From the NCBI RefSeq assembly GCF_022808715.1, contig NZ_JAKZKX010000016.1:1-64000 (forward strand): 64,000 nucleotides of DNA, given 5' to 3'. How positions within the stretch are numbered: the first letter of the stretch is position 1; each line of letters begins with the position of its first letter. Shown here piece after piece: positions 40,461-50,980 of this stretch. A program made the position numbers and the translations under genes. This DNA is from Fundidesulfovibrio agrisoli (lineage in GTDB: Bacteria > Desulfobacterota > Desulfovibrionia > Desulfovibrionales > Desulfovibrionaceae). The notes beneath the pieces are model-generated. The model ran no database searches. It was given only the letters and a program-made list of their open reading frames with translations, and was not told the DNA's origin.

Positions 40461-41584
40461 GCCAGGGTCCGGCGCGTGTTGCCGAGGGTGAGCGCGAGCG
40501 TGGCCGCGCAGATGACCGCCATGGCCGCCATGTTGGGCAGCAGGACCTCCCAGACGTCTCCGGCCAGGAAGAGGGTCTTCAGGCAGGAGACGTAGTACCG
40601 GGCCGCGATGCAGCGCGAGAGCAGCTCGATGGGGTAGGGCATGCTGGAGGGCTCGAACACGTAGCCGGAGAGGAAATACGCGGGCAGAAACGCGGCCTGG
40701 ATGGCGGTCTGGGAGGCCACGAACTGGTTGTTGGCCAGTGAGGAGATCAGCAGCCCGAGCCCCAGGGCCGACAGCATGAAGACCGACGACACGGTCACCA
40801 GGGCCGCCAGCGAACCCCGGAACGGCACGCCGAACACGGCCAGCGTGATGCCCAGGCAGAGAAACATGGCCGCCATGCCCAGCAGGAAATAGGGGACCAG
40901 CTTGCCCAGCAGCATTTCGAAGCGCCCCAGCGGAGTGGCCAGCATGGCCTCCATGGTGCCGCGCTCCCACTCCCGGGCAACCACCAGCGCCGTGAGCAGG
41001 GCACCGATCAGGGTCAGGTTGATGGCCATGCCCCCCGGCAGCAGGCTGTTCAGGCTCACCAGCTCCTGGTTGTACCAGGTGCGCGGCACCAGCCGCACGA
41101 GCCCCGTCTGGCCCGCCCGCCTCTCGTCGCCGCGCTGCGCGAGCCAGGTTTGCCAGACGCCCATGGCGTAGTTCTGCAGAAAGGTCGCCGTGTTGGGCAC
41201 CGAGCCGTCGGCGATGACCTGGAAGGGAACCTCACCGTCCATGCGCGCCAGATCCCTGCTGAAGGTCTGGGGGATGACCACAAGCCCGGACAGCCTGCCC
41301 GAGACCATGTCGCCGGTGAACTCGCGGCGGTCGTTGCCCTGGGTGACCTTGAAATATTTCGTGGCCCGGAAGGCGGCGGCCAAGTCCTGTGCGTCGGGCG
41401 AGTGATCCTCCAGGGCCAGGCCTATGGAAATGCCTTCGATGTCCAGGTTGGTGGAGTAACCGGAGAGCAGGGTCAGGAACACGGGCAGGATCAGGCCGAT
41501 CAGGATGGACGACGGGTCCCGCATGATCTGCAGGGACTCCTTGACGATGACCGCCCAAAGCCGCCGCCAGGCCAGGGTGTTCAT
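40457..41584 (-). CDS. ybhS: ABC-2 type exporter permease (YbhS-like)
   Basis: This 375-residue permease starts MNTLAWRRLWAVIVKESLQI, then has one TM, an extracytoplasmic domain and five C-terminal TMs, with AREWERGTMEAMLATPLGRF as the family motif. It is the homologous partner of the downstream permease, and its length matches E. coli YbhS (377). The start codon overlaps the ATPase stop (ATGA). The pair forms the membrane channel for the fused ATPase. Confidence 0.9.
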   Translation of the reverse strand: MNTLAWRRLWAVIVKESLQIMRDPSSILIGLILPVFLTLLSGYSTNLDIEGISIGLALEDHSPDAQDLAAAFRATKYFKVTQGNDRREFTGDMVSGRLSGLVVIPQTFSRDLARMDGEVPFQVIADGSVPNTATFLQNYAMGVWQTWLAQRGDERRAGQTGLVRLVPRTWYNQELVSLNSLLPGGMAINLTLIGALLTALVVAREWERGTMEAMLATPLGRFEMLLGKLVPYFLLGMAAMFLCLGITLAVFGVPFRGSLAALVTVSSVFMLSALGLGLLISSLANNQFVASQTAIQAAFLPAYFLSGYVFEPSSMPYPIELLSRCIAARYYVSCLKTLFLAGDVWEVLLPNMAAMAVICAATLALTLGNTRRTLA

Positions 41585-43323
41585 GCCGCCGTCCTCGCAT
41601 CCCGCTCCGGCCCGCTGCGCTCCACCAGGGCGATGAAGGCCTCCTCCAGGCTGGGGTCGGGCGCGCCGGGGCCGCGAGCCTCGTCCTTGAGCTCGTCGGG
41701 GGAGCCGATGGCGATGGTCCGGCCCCGGTAGACCAGGGCGATGCGGTCGCAGTACTCGGCCTCGTCCATGAAGTGGGTGGTTATCATGATGGTGACGCCG
41801 CGTTCGACCATGCCGTTGATGTGCGTCCAGAACTCGCGCCGGGTGATGGGGTCCACGCCGGAGGTCGGTTCGTCGAGGAACAGCACGGCGGGTTCGTGCA
41901 TCACCGCGCAGGCCAGGGCCAGGCGCTGCTTGAACCCCAGGGGGAGCGTGTCGGCCGATTCGCCCAGGTGCGGCCCGAGCGCGAAGATGTCGACCATGCT
42001 CTGCATGGCCTGCCTGCGGCGCGCGCCGGTCAGGCCGTAGATGCCGGAGAAGAACTCCAGGTTCTGACGGGCCGACAGCGTGCCGTAGAGCGAGAACTTC
42101 TGCGACATGTACCCGATGCGCGCCCTGGCCGCGCCAGGGCACGCGGCCAGGGACAGGCCGTCCACCAGGGCTTGCCCTTCGCTCGGCCTGAGCAGCCCGC
42201 ACATCATCTTGAACGTGGTGGACTTGCCAGCGCCGTTGGGGCCGAGCAGGCCGAATATCTCCCCCTGCCGGATGGCGAAGGTGATGCCGCTGGCCGCCGT
42301 GAACCCGCCGAAGCGCTTGGTCAAGCCCCTGGCCTCCACCACGGCTTCGGGGCCGGGCTGCTTGGGCGCCATGTTGCGCGCCAGCACCGACACGCCCCCG
42401 GGGCCTCCGCCCAGGATGTCCAGGAAGGCGTCCTCGAAGCGCGGCGCGACGGGGTCGAGCGTGGCCCGGGGCCCGGCGTCCAGCGCCTGGAGGTCGAGCC
42501 CGGATGAGCCGTCGGCCAACACGAAGCGCACGTTGCGCCCCTGGATGACGCCGTCGATCACCCCCCGCAGCTCCAGCCCCCGGCGCAGGACCGCCCTGCG
42601 GCCGCCGCCGATGCCGCGCACCTGGAACACCCGGCCCCGCACCCGGCCCGTCAGCTCCGAAGGCTCGCCGGTGAAGAGCATCCGCCCCCGCGCGAAGAGC
42701 AGGACGTGGTCGCAGGCCTCGGCCTCGTCCAGGTAGGAGGTGCTCCAGAGCACCCCGATGCCCTGCGCCGCCAGGGCCTTGACCATGCGCCAGAGCTCGC
42801 GCCGCGAGATCGGGTCCACCCCGACGCTGGGCTCGTCCAGGAGCAGCAGCTCCGGCTTGCGGATCATGGCGCAGGCCAGCCCGAGCTTCTGCTTCATGCC
42901 GCCGGAGAGCCGCCCGGCCAGCCGCCCGGTGAACTGCTCCAGGCCGGTGAAGTCGAGCAGGCGGCGGAACGTCTCGGCCTCCTCGTCCGGGGGCAGGCCG
43001 CGCACCTCGGCGTAGAGCCGCAGGTTTTCGGCCACGCTCAGGTCCTCGTAGAGGCCGAACTTCTGGGGCATGTAGCCGATGCGCGCGTGGATGGCGTCCG
43101 CCCGCGTGACGGGATCGAGGCCCAGCACGGTGAGGCCGCCCTGCGTGGGGTGCAGCAGGCCCGCCAGCAGCCGGATGAAGGTCGTCTTGCCCGCCCCGTC
43201 CGGGCCGACGAGCCCCGTGACCCGCCCGGCCGGGATGTCCGCCGTGATGCCGTCCAGCGCGGGCGGATCCTGACGGGCGAAGCGCATGCTCAGCCCTGTC
43301 GCCACGACAAGGGGGGGAGTCAT
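41581..43323 (-). CDS. ybhF: ABC exporter ATPase with two fused nucleotide-binding domains (YbhF-like)
   Basis: This 580-residue protein contains two complete ABC ATPases in tandem. Domain 1 (about 5-235) has GPDGAGKTT, LSGGMKQK and LLLLDEPSVGVDP. Domain 2 (about 335-560) has GPNGAGKST, a degenerate signature LPLGFKQR and LFLDEPTSGVDP. The linker between them is about 100 residues. E. coli YbhF has the same two-domain form and length (578). The degenerate second signature is normal for this family. ATG 43323 overlaps the adaptor stop (ATGA), so all five genes are translated as one chain. Confidence 0.93.
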   Translation of the reverse strand: MTPPLVVATGLSMRFARQDPPALDGITADIPAGRVTGLVGPDGAGKTTFIRLLAGLLHPTQGGLTVLGLDPVTRADAIHARIGYMPQKFGLYEDLSVAENLRLYAEVRGLPPDEEAETFRRLLDFTGLEQFTGRLAGRLSGGMKQKLGLACAMIRKPELLLLDEPSVGVDPISRRELWRMVKALAAQGIGVLWSTSYLDEAEACDHVLLFARGRMLFTGEPSELTGRVRGRVFQVRGIGGGRRAVLRRGLELRGVIDGVIQGRNVRFVLADGSSGLDLQALDAGPRATLDPVAPRFEDAFLDILGGGPGGVSVLARNMAPKQPGPEAVVEARGLTKRFGGFTAASGITFAIRQGEIFGLLGPNGAGKSTTFKMMCGLLRPSEGQALVDGLSLAACPGAARARIGYMSQKFSLYGTLSARQNLEFFSGIYGLTGARRRQAMQSMVDIFALGPHLGESADTLPLGFKQRLALACAVMHEPAVLFLDEPTSGVDPITRREFWTHINGMVERGVTIMITTHFMDEAEYCDRIALVYRGRTIAIGSPDELKDEARGPGAPDPSLEEAFIALVERSGPERDARTAA

Positions 43324-44321
43324 CGCTTCCGCCCGCCCGCGTCGCCCTCGGCGGGCCTGACGGTGACGGGCATGCCCTGGCGCAGGCCGTCGTCGGGGTT
43401 CTCCACGATAACGCGCAGCCTGTAGACGAGGTCCGTCCGGAGCGCCTGGGTCTCAACGTTCTTGGGCGTGAACTCCGCCGTGGGGGAGATGAAGCCCACG
43501 CTGCCCGCGTAGGGCTTGTCCGGCCTGCTGTCGGTGAAAACCAGCATGGGCATGCCGGGGCGCACCCTGCCCAGGTCCGGCTCGGGAACGTAGGCCCGCA
43601 CCCACACCGGCCTGTCCACGGCCACCACAAGCACCGTGGCCGCGCCAGCCACCACGGCCCCGGGCTCGCGCACCCGCGAGAGCACGCGCCCGTCCGAGGG
43701 GCACACGATCCTGGTGTCGGCGAGGTCCGTTTCGGCCGTCTCCACCGAGGCCTGGGCGGAGCGGTAGGACGCCTCGGCCGCGGCCACGTCCTCCGCGCGG
43801 TAGCCCGCGAGCTGCAGGTCCAGGGCCTTGCGCGCCTTCAGAAGCTGGGCGCGCAGGGCGTCGCGGCTGTAGGCGGCCGATTCGCTCTCCTCCACGGAGA
43901 CGGCGGCGTCCTTGAGCAGGTCCTTGCGGCGGCGCGCCAGGCGGTCGGCGTTCTCCACCTGCGCCTGGAGCTGCGCCACCTCGGCCCTGGCCTGGGCGAT
44001 GTCCTCGGCGCGGAAGCCCGCGCGGTACTTGTTCATGGAGGCCATGGCCGCGTCGCGCTCCGCCTTGGCCTTGGCCAAGGCGTCCTTGTAGGGTTGGGCG
44101 TCGAGTTCGGCCAACACGTCCCCGGCCCTGACCGTGTCGCCCTCGTCCACCAGGACCGTCGCGATCTTGCCGGGCACCCTGAACGCCAGGTCCACCTGCC
44201 GGATGTCCACGTTGCCGTAGAGCCTGAGGCCCTCGCCCTCGCGCCCGTTGCGGGCGGCCCAGAGCCAGACCAGGGCGCAGGCGATCAGCGCCGCCGCCAG
44301 CCAAAGGAATATGCGTTTCAT
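43320..44321 (-). CDS. ybhG: HlyD-type periplasmic adaptor (YbhG-like)
   Basis: This 333-residue membrane fusion protein has an N-terminal anchor (MKRIFLWLAAALIACALVWL), a lipoyl half VDEGDTVRAGDVLAELDAQP, a long alpha-helical hairpin (about 80-190: AEVAQLQAQVENADRLARRR) and the second lipoyl half DTRIVCPSDGRVLSRVREPG, then a beta-barrel domain. Same length as E. coli YbhG (332). It would link the ABC pump to an outer-membrane TolC-type channel, not encoded here. ATG 44321 overlaps the regulator stop. Confidence 0.92.
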   Translation of the reverse strand: MKRIFLWLAAALIACALVWLWAARNGREGEGLRLYGNVDIRQVDLAFRVPGKIATVLVDEGDTVRAGDVLAELDAQPYKDALAKAKAERDAAMASMNKYRAGFRAEDIAQARAEVAQLQAQVENADRLARRRKDLLKDAAVSVEESESAAYSRDALRAQLLKARKALDLQLAGYRAEDVAAAEASYRSAQASVETAETDLADTRIVCPSDGRVLSRVREPGAVVAGAATVLVVAVDRPVWVRAYVPEPDLGRVRPGMPMLVFTDSRPDKPYAGSVGFISPTAEFTPKNVETQALRTDLVYRLRVIVENPDDGLRQGMPVTVRPAEGDAGGRKR

Positions 44322-44983
44322 GCGTTGCCCCCGGAAGGCCCGGCCGCGAGGCCCTCGATCAGTGCCTCGGCCTGCCTGGTGCAGACGTGGACTATGGCCT
44401 GCACGTGCTCCTCCGGCAACCTGTCGCCGCCGACCAGGGCGAGCAGGCTGTGCATCCCCACGCGGAAGATGAACATCTGGCCCATGATGGAGAGGGTGTG
44501 CAGTTGCAGCTCCAGCGAGTCGGCGGGCAGGCGCAGCAGCCGGCCAAGCAGGCACCGGAGCGTCCCATGCACCCGCAGCAGGAATTTTTCGTGGAGTATG
44601 TTGAAGCCGGCCGTGGGCGCTATCTGCTCCTGGAGCATGATCCGCGCGCACAAACGGGATTCCTGGCTTTCCAGCATGGAGACGACCAACTCCCGGATCA
44701 GCTCCCGCAGGGCCAGGACGAGCCCGGCCCGCCCGGTGCCCGGAGCCTCGCAGGCCCGGTGCGCTCTCTCCAGGCAGGGGCCGAGCTCCTGCGTCTTCAT
44801 GCTGACGATGTGCTCCAGGACAGCGTGGTAGAGCCCCTGCTTGCCCCCGAAATGGTACGGGATGGCCGCGAGGTTCACCCCGGCCTCCTGGGCCAGGGAC
44901 CGCGTGGAGGTGGCCTCCATGCCGTGCAGGCCGAAGAGCTTGAGGCCCGCTTCGATGAGCCGCCCCTTCGTGTTGGTCTCCAT
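44318..44983 (-). CDS. cecR: TetR-family regulator (CecR-like)
   Basis: This protein is about 221 residues. The N-terminal TetR helix-turn-helix (GRLIEAGLKLFGLHGMEATS, TRSLAQEAGVNLAAIPYHFG) is followed by a helical ligand domain with the CecR-type C-terminus. I choose ATG 44983 because AAGGCGG is upstream, whereas the longer start at 45028 would lie inside the palindromic operator and lacks a ribosome site. E. coli CecR (223 residues) heads the same operon and represses it. Autoregulation through the adjacent palindrome is likely. Confidence 0.88.
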   Translation of the reverse strand: METNTKGRLIEAGLKLFGLHGMEATSTRSLAQEAGVNLAAIPYHFGGKQGLYHAVLEHIVSMKTQELGPCLERAHRACEAPGTGRAGLVLALRELIRELVVSMLESQESRLCARIMLQEQIAPTAGFNILHEKFLLRVHGTLRCLLGRLLRLPADSLELQLHTLSIMGQMFIFRVGMHSLLALVGGDRLPEEHVQAIVHVCTRQAEALIEGLAAGPSGGNA

Positions 44984-45022
44984 GCGCGCCGCCTTGTCAG
45001 CGTGATTCCTGACGTTGTATTC

Positions 45023-45058
45023 ATTCATTCGAATGAATCAACGTGGAGGGTTTGTCAA
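45023..45058 (-). promoter_or_regulatory. Promoter with palindromic operator for the cecR-ybhGFSR operon
   Basis: A perfect 16-bp palindrome ATTCATTC|GAATGAAT lies at 45023-45038. A consensus TTGACA (minus strand, 45058-45053) sits 14 bases farther upstream, so the palindrome covers the -10 region and transcription start. This is the classical place for a TetR-type repressor to block its own promoter. Confidence 0.75.
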
Positions 45059-45110
45059 GGCGTCGGCGACGGATGCGCCCCTCGCGGGAGCGGCGGGCGC
45101 ATTGTTTGGT

Positions 45111-45803
45111 TCAGAGCGCCCCGAGGCGTTTCAAGACCAGAAAGATCAGCGACGAGGCGCAGCCCAGGATGGTCGAGAGCGCCAGGGCGGTTTCGAACTC
45201 GCCTGTGGACACCGCGTTGTAGATTTCAAGCGACAGGGTGTTGGTGCGCCCCAGGATGTTGCCGCCGAGCATCATGGTGATGCCGACCTCCCCCAGGGAG
45301 CGGCCGAAGGCGAGGATGAGCCCGGCGGCCACCGTGCGCCGCACGTTGGGCAGCACCACCAGGAAGAAGGCCTGGAGCCTGGTCTTGCCCAGCACCAGGG
45401 CCGCCTCCACCGCGCGCTCAGGAAAGGAGCGGATGGCGGACTGCACCGGGCGCACGATCAGCGGCAGTCCGGCGATGAACGAGCCCAGCACCACCCCCCA
45501 GAAGGAGAAGACGATCTCCAGCCCGAAGCCGTGCAGCAGCCAGGAGCCGATCATGCTCTTGCGCCCCAACAGGAGAAGCAGGGCGAAACCGATGGCCACA
45601 GGCGGAAACACCAGGGGCAGCGTCACGGCCATCTCCACCAGGCCCCGCAGCGGGGCTTTGGGGCGCGCGAGGTATGCCCCGAGCCCGAGCCCCGCCGCCA
45701 GGTGCAGGGGGATGGTCAACAGCGCCGCCTTGGCGGTGAGCACCAGCGGGAACAGCACGCGCGGCTGCGCGAGCAGCTCCAGCAGGGCGGAAGGTCCGGT
45801 CAC
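45111..45803 (-). CDS. modB: Molybdate ABC transporter permease
   Basis: This 230-residue inner-membrane protein has five to six TMs and the permease EAA loop EAALVLGKTRLQAFFLVVLP near 140-165, typical of ModB. GTG 45803 overlaps the modA stop (GTGA). It would form the channel for the anion delivered by ModA. Tungstate transport cannot be excluded. Confidence 0.93.
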   Translation of the reverse strand: MTGPSALLELLAQPRVLFPLVLTAKAALLTIPLHLAAGLGLGAYLARPKAPLRGLVEMAVTLPLVFPPVAIGFALLLLLGRKSMIGSWLLHGFGLEIVFSFWGVVLGSFIAGLPLIVRPVQSAIRSFPERAVEAALVLGKTRLQAFFLVVLPNVRRTVAAGLILAFGRSLGEVGITMMLGGNILGRTNTLSLEIYNAVSTGEFETALALSTILGCASSLIFLVLKRLGAL

Positions 45804-46531
45804 AGCCCGTGCTTTTCCGCGATGGCCCTGGCTTCCGGCGTGGCCAGGAACTCGAGGTAGCGGGCCACGTCGCCCTTGGCGGCCGCCTCGGGCATGACCG
45901 CGCCGACGATGAGGATCGGGTCGTACAGGGCCTGATCCACCGGGGCGTATCCGCCGATCTTGTCGCCCGCGCCCATGGCGTCCGTGACGTTGACCAGCCC
46001 GGCCTGCACCTCGCCGCTCATCAGATAGGCCGTGACCTGGGGCACGGTGGCCACCTCGATCAGCTTGGGTTTCACGGCCGCGAGCATGCCGGAGCGCTCC
46101 AGGAACTCCATCCCGGCCTTGCCGTAGATGGCGCTCTTGGCGTCGGGGATGGCGACCCGGTCGACAGCGGGTTTGGCGATGTCCGAGGGGGCCTTGACGG
46201 GCGCGCCCTTGGCCCAGGCCACCACCAGGCGGCCCTTGCCGACCGCCGCGTGCTTGAGCTCCCCGAGGCCCGGCACGGTCTGGAAGAAGGCCAGATCCCC
46301 GAAAATCACGTCGAAGCGCCCGCCCTCCTTGGCCTGGGCTGTAATCTGCCCCAGATGGCCGTAGCTCTCCTCGATCTTGATGCCCGTCTTGGCGCTGAAG
46401 GCCGTGTTGAGCTCCACAAGCAGGCGCTTATAGCCCGCGCCCGCACCGATGGTGACGGGTCCGGCGTGCGCCGCGCCCGAGGCGCAAACCGCCAGTATGA
46501 GCAGCGAGGCCGCGATGAAGCGGGGTCTCAT
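45800..46531 (-). CDS. modA: Molybdate-binding periplasmic protein
   Basis: This 243-residue protein has signal peptide [20 protein letters not shown] with cleavage after AHA. The mature part has ITIGAGAGYKRLL-type, DVIFGDLAFF and VPQVTAYLMSGEVQAGLVN motifs of the ModA/WtpA-type binding proteins for molybdate or tungstate. AGGAGG is 9 bases before the ATG, and the start overlaps the modC stop (ATGA). The common order modABC is changed here to modC-modA-modB. Confidence 0.9.
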   Translation of the reverse strand: MRPRFIAASLLILAVCASGAAHAGPVTIGAGAGYKRLLVELNTAFSAKTGIKIEESYGHLGQITAQAKEGGRFDVIFGDLAFFQTVPGLGELKHAAVGKGRLVVAWAKGAPVKAPSDIAKPAVDRVAIPDAKSAIYGKAGMEFLERSGMLAAVKPKLIEVATVPQVTAYLMSGEVQAGLVNVTDAMGAGDKIGGYAPVDQALYDPILIVGAVMPEAAAKGDVARYLEFLATPEARAIAEKHGL

Positions 46532-47250
46532 TGATGTATCCTCCTGTCTGATTGCATTCGGGATAGGAGCGAGCGGCAGTCCTGCGCGTCGCGCTCCATC
46601 TGCGTCACTGTTTCCTCGATCCAGCCCGTGGCGAAACGCCCGCCGACCAGCGTGAGCACCCGCGAGGAGAGGTGGAACGCCTCCTCGATGGTGTGCGTCA
46701 CGAGAACCATCATAATGCCGAGTTCGTCCGCCCTGCGCGCGAGCTGTTCGCCCACCGCCCTGCGTGTCGGAGGGTCCAGGGCGGAGAAAGGCTCGTCGAG
46801 CAGCAGCAGCTCGGGCTTGCGCGCCAGGGCCTGGCACACGGCGCAACGTTGGGTCTCCCCGCCGGAGACCGTGCCGGGGCGTTTGTCCCGCAGCTCCCAG
46901 ATGTTCATGGAGCGCATGAGGGATTCGGCGTAGGGCCTGTCGCCCGTGGCGAAGAGCACGTTCTCCAGCAGGGTGAGGTGGGGGAAGAGCGCGAAGTCCT
47001 GGAAGAGCATGCCCACGGGCCGCTTCCACGGTTCGAGAAAGACGTCCAGCTGGTAGTCGGCCCAGAGCGCGTCCTGGAAGTGTATGGTGCCCGCGTCGGG
47101 CCTTTCGAGCCCGGCGATCAGGCGCAGGAGGGTGGTCTTGCCAGCGCCGGATGGGCCGACCAGCGCGGTGATGCCCGGGCCTTCCAGGGTCACGTAGGCT
47201 TCCAGGGTGAAGCGGGGGAGAATTTTGCGGCAATCGAGGCGCAACTGCAT
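46528..47250 (-). CDS. modC: Molybdate ABC transporter ATPase, short form
   Basis: This 240-residue ATPase has Walker [10 protein letters not shown] near 33, a Q-loop [12 protein letters not shown], signature VSGGETQR and Walker [16 protein letters not shown]. It ends soon after the ATPase core and lacks the C-terminal TOBE (Di-MoO) regulatory domain of E. coli ModC (352 residues). It is the first gene of the operon. I found no Moco riboswitch or clear ModE palindrome in the 200 bases upstream. Confidence 0.9.
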   Translation of the reverse strand: MQLRLDCRKILPRFTLEAYVTLEGPGITALVGPSGAGKTTLLRLIAGLERPDAGTIHFQDALWADYQLDVFLEPWKRPVGMLFQDFALFPHLTLLENVLFATGDRPYAESLMRSMNIWELRDKRPGTVSGGETQRCAVCQALARKPELLLLDEPFSALDPPTRRAVGEQLARRADELGIMMVLVTHTIEEAFHLSSRVLTLVGGRFATGWIEETVTQMERDAQDCRSLLSRMQSDRRIHQ

Positions 47251-47461
47251 GGTCGGCTCGTGGGTCTGCTATCGGGGCATGCCGCCGTGTTGGGCGGAGT
47301 TTAGCGCCGGAGCCGGTTGGCCGCATGGATCGGGCTGCGGTCCGGTGGTGGGCGGTGCCTTGCGGCCAAGTCCCCTGACGTATGCCGTGTTTCGTACACC
47401 GGGGATAAATATTCAAGTTTATGCCGATTTTTCCGGGAATGGTGATGAAACTCCCCGTCCG

Positions 47462-47680
47462 GGCACCCGGATGATCCACTTCATGCCGCGCGACAACCAG
47501 GTGCAGAAGGCTGAGATCAACCGCGAGACCGTGATCGGCCACACGCCCGAGCACCCGCGGGCGGACGAGTACAGGGCGCTGGCCAAGAAGATTTCGGAGA
47601 ACCAGATGTTCGTCAGCCCCAAGCCGCTCTCCGTGGACGAGTTGGAGAGCCTGCTGGTGGTGGTCGGGCTCATGAACTAG
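47462..47680 (+). pseudogene. nifH: C-terminal fragment of nitrogenase iron protein NifH
   Basis: In frame from GTR at 47462 the DNA encodes [20 protein letters not shown], then [20 protein letters not shown] and [15 protein letters not shown] before TAG at 47680. These 72 residues match the conserved C-terminus of NifH (MIHF-PRDN-VQ-AE, ADEYR-LA-K). The upstream 200 residues with the P-loop and the cluster cysteines are absent, and the sequence before 47462 is unrelated. It is a non-functional remnant, facing away from the molybdate operon, which is a usual partner of nif genes. Confidence 0.85.
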
Positions 47681-47724
47681 ATGAGCAAACGTTTGGCCGG
47701 GTTCATGCGGCCTCACGAAAGGGG

Positions 47725-47759
47725 GGAAGGGCCCGGCGCAAGCCGGGCCCTTCCATTTT
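47725..47759 (+). terminator. Rho-independent terminator after the nifH fragment
   Basis: A perfect 13-bp stem, GGAAGGGCCCGGC at 47725-47737 with 47742-47754, has a GCAA loop and is followed by ATTTTG. It survives next to the nifH fragment and may be the old nif terminator. Confidence 0.8.
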
Positions 47760-47855
47760 GTGCGGCGTTCGCCGCACTTCCCGAGAGTACCGGGCCATCA
47801 ATTCGGTGCCGCCTTTCTTGCTTCAACGAGTCATGAAAAGTATCTTGTGTTTTTC

Positions 47856-47906
47856 TTGACAGAAACAAGCGAATCGATGATACCTCTAAATAGGAATGTA
47901 TTCCTA
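47856..47906 (+). promoter_or_regulatory. Promoter and Fur/PerR-type palindrome of the regulator gene
   Basis: A consensus -35 TTGACA at 47856-47861, 17 bases of spacer and GATACC at 47879-47884 form a promoter. Just after it a 16-bp palindrome TAGGAATGTATTCCTA occupies 47891-47906, covering the expected transcription start. The palindrome (7-bp arms, 2-base centre) has the size and AT-rich symmetry of PerR/Fur boxes, and the gene downstream is of that family. Confidence 0.75.
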
Positions 47907-47922
47907 CCATGCCGGGGGGATT

Positions 47923-48405
47923 ATGGTCCTGGACCCAGTGGAAGCCGAACGCCGGCTGGAGGCGTTCAAGCAGGCCTGCAAGGCCGCCGGGGAGAAGCTG
48001 ACGTCGCAGCGCCTCGAGATATTTAAAGAAATCGCAGCAAGCGAGGAGCACCCGGATGCGGAGTCGGTCTACAGGGGCGTGCGCGCGCGGCTTCCGAACG
48101 TGTCGCTGGATACCGTGTACAGAACGTTGTGGTGGCTTACCAAGATGGGGATCGTGACGACTCTCGGCCCAACCCAGGACCGCACGCGCTTCGACGCCAA
48201 CCTGACGCGCCATCATCATTTCGTCTGCATACGCTGCGGCCTGACGCGCGATTTCTACAGCGAGGAGCTGGACAGGCTTGTGCTCCCCGAATCCGTGGCG
48301 GCCATAGGCTCCATAGAGAGGACGCAGGTCGAAGTGAAGGGCATTTGCCATGCCTGCGCCAGGAAGGAGCAGGCAGATTCGCGGAATCTTGACGGAGGCT
48401 CGTGA
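47923..48405 (+). CDS. perR: Fur-family repressor, PerR-like peroxide regulator
   Basis: This 160-residue protein has a Fur winged helix (KLTSQRLEIFKEIAASEEHP, DTVYRTLWWLTKMGIV) followed by the dimerisation domain with HHHFVCIRCG and ICHACA, the two CXXC zinc pairs of PerR/Fur. Position directly upstream of katG and a palindrome in its own promoter argue for the peroxide-sensing PerR type rather than an iron-sensing Fur. ATG 47923 with GGGGGGA upstream gives the normal start; an in-frame ATG at 47896 lies inside the palindrome. Confidence 0.85.
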   Translation: MVLDPVEAERRLEAFKQACKAAGEKLTSQRLEIFKEIAASEEHPDAESVYRGVRARLPNVSLDTVYRTLWWLTKMGIVTTLGPTQDRTRFDANLTRHHHFVCIRCGLTRDFYSEELDRLVLPESVAAIGSIERTQVEVKGICHACARKEQADSRNLDGGS

Positions 48406-50736
<2,331 letters not shown>

Positions 50737-50747
50737 GCTGACAAAGC

Positions 50748-50817
50748 CCCCCGCCGCGCAAGCGGCGGGGGAACCAAAACAAGCGCGGCGCTCCACACAG
50801 GTGAAGCGCCGCGTTTT
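50748..50817 (+). terminator. Two terminators in tandem after katG
   Basis: First hairpin: CCCCCGCCGC at 50748-50757 with 50762-50771, GCAA loop. Second: CGCGGCGCT at 50784-50792 with 50805-50813, followed by TTTT. Together they close the perR-katG unit. Confidence 0.8.
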
Positions 50818-50845
50818 CGTTTCGTTACTCGGGTATGCCGCTCTG

Positions 50846-50975
50846 GCGGCCCAACTTGTCCCAAGGCGCGCCGTTTAAGCGGCCGATTCCAGCCTGAAAC
50901 ACGCTGCTGCGGCGGCCCAATCCTCCCTAAGGCGCGCTGCGAAGGCGGCCGACTCCACCCAGGGCGCGCCACACG
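50846..50975. repeat. Degenerate tandem repeat of about 65 bp between katG and the RND pump
   Basis: Unit 1 starts GGCGGCCCAA at 50846 and unit 2 starts with the same ten bases at 50911. Both continue with a CC(C/T)AAGGCGCGC core and end GCGGCCGA-TCCA. A partial third unit (GGGCGCGCC at 50962) follows. The units are rich in GGCGCGCC and CGGCCG palindromes. They occupy a gap between convergent genes, and no protein is likely. Confidence 0.65.
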
Positions 50976-50980
50976 GAGCC

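Noticed and set aside
45073-45102. Hairpin ATGCGCCC/GGGCGCAT as a modB terminator
   Set aside because: The stem is only 8 bp with a 14-base loop and no U-run on the modB strand.
47251-47461. Molybdenum-cofactor riboswitch or ModE site upstream of modC
   Set aside because: No matching conserved structure or TATAT-type palindrome was seen by eye.
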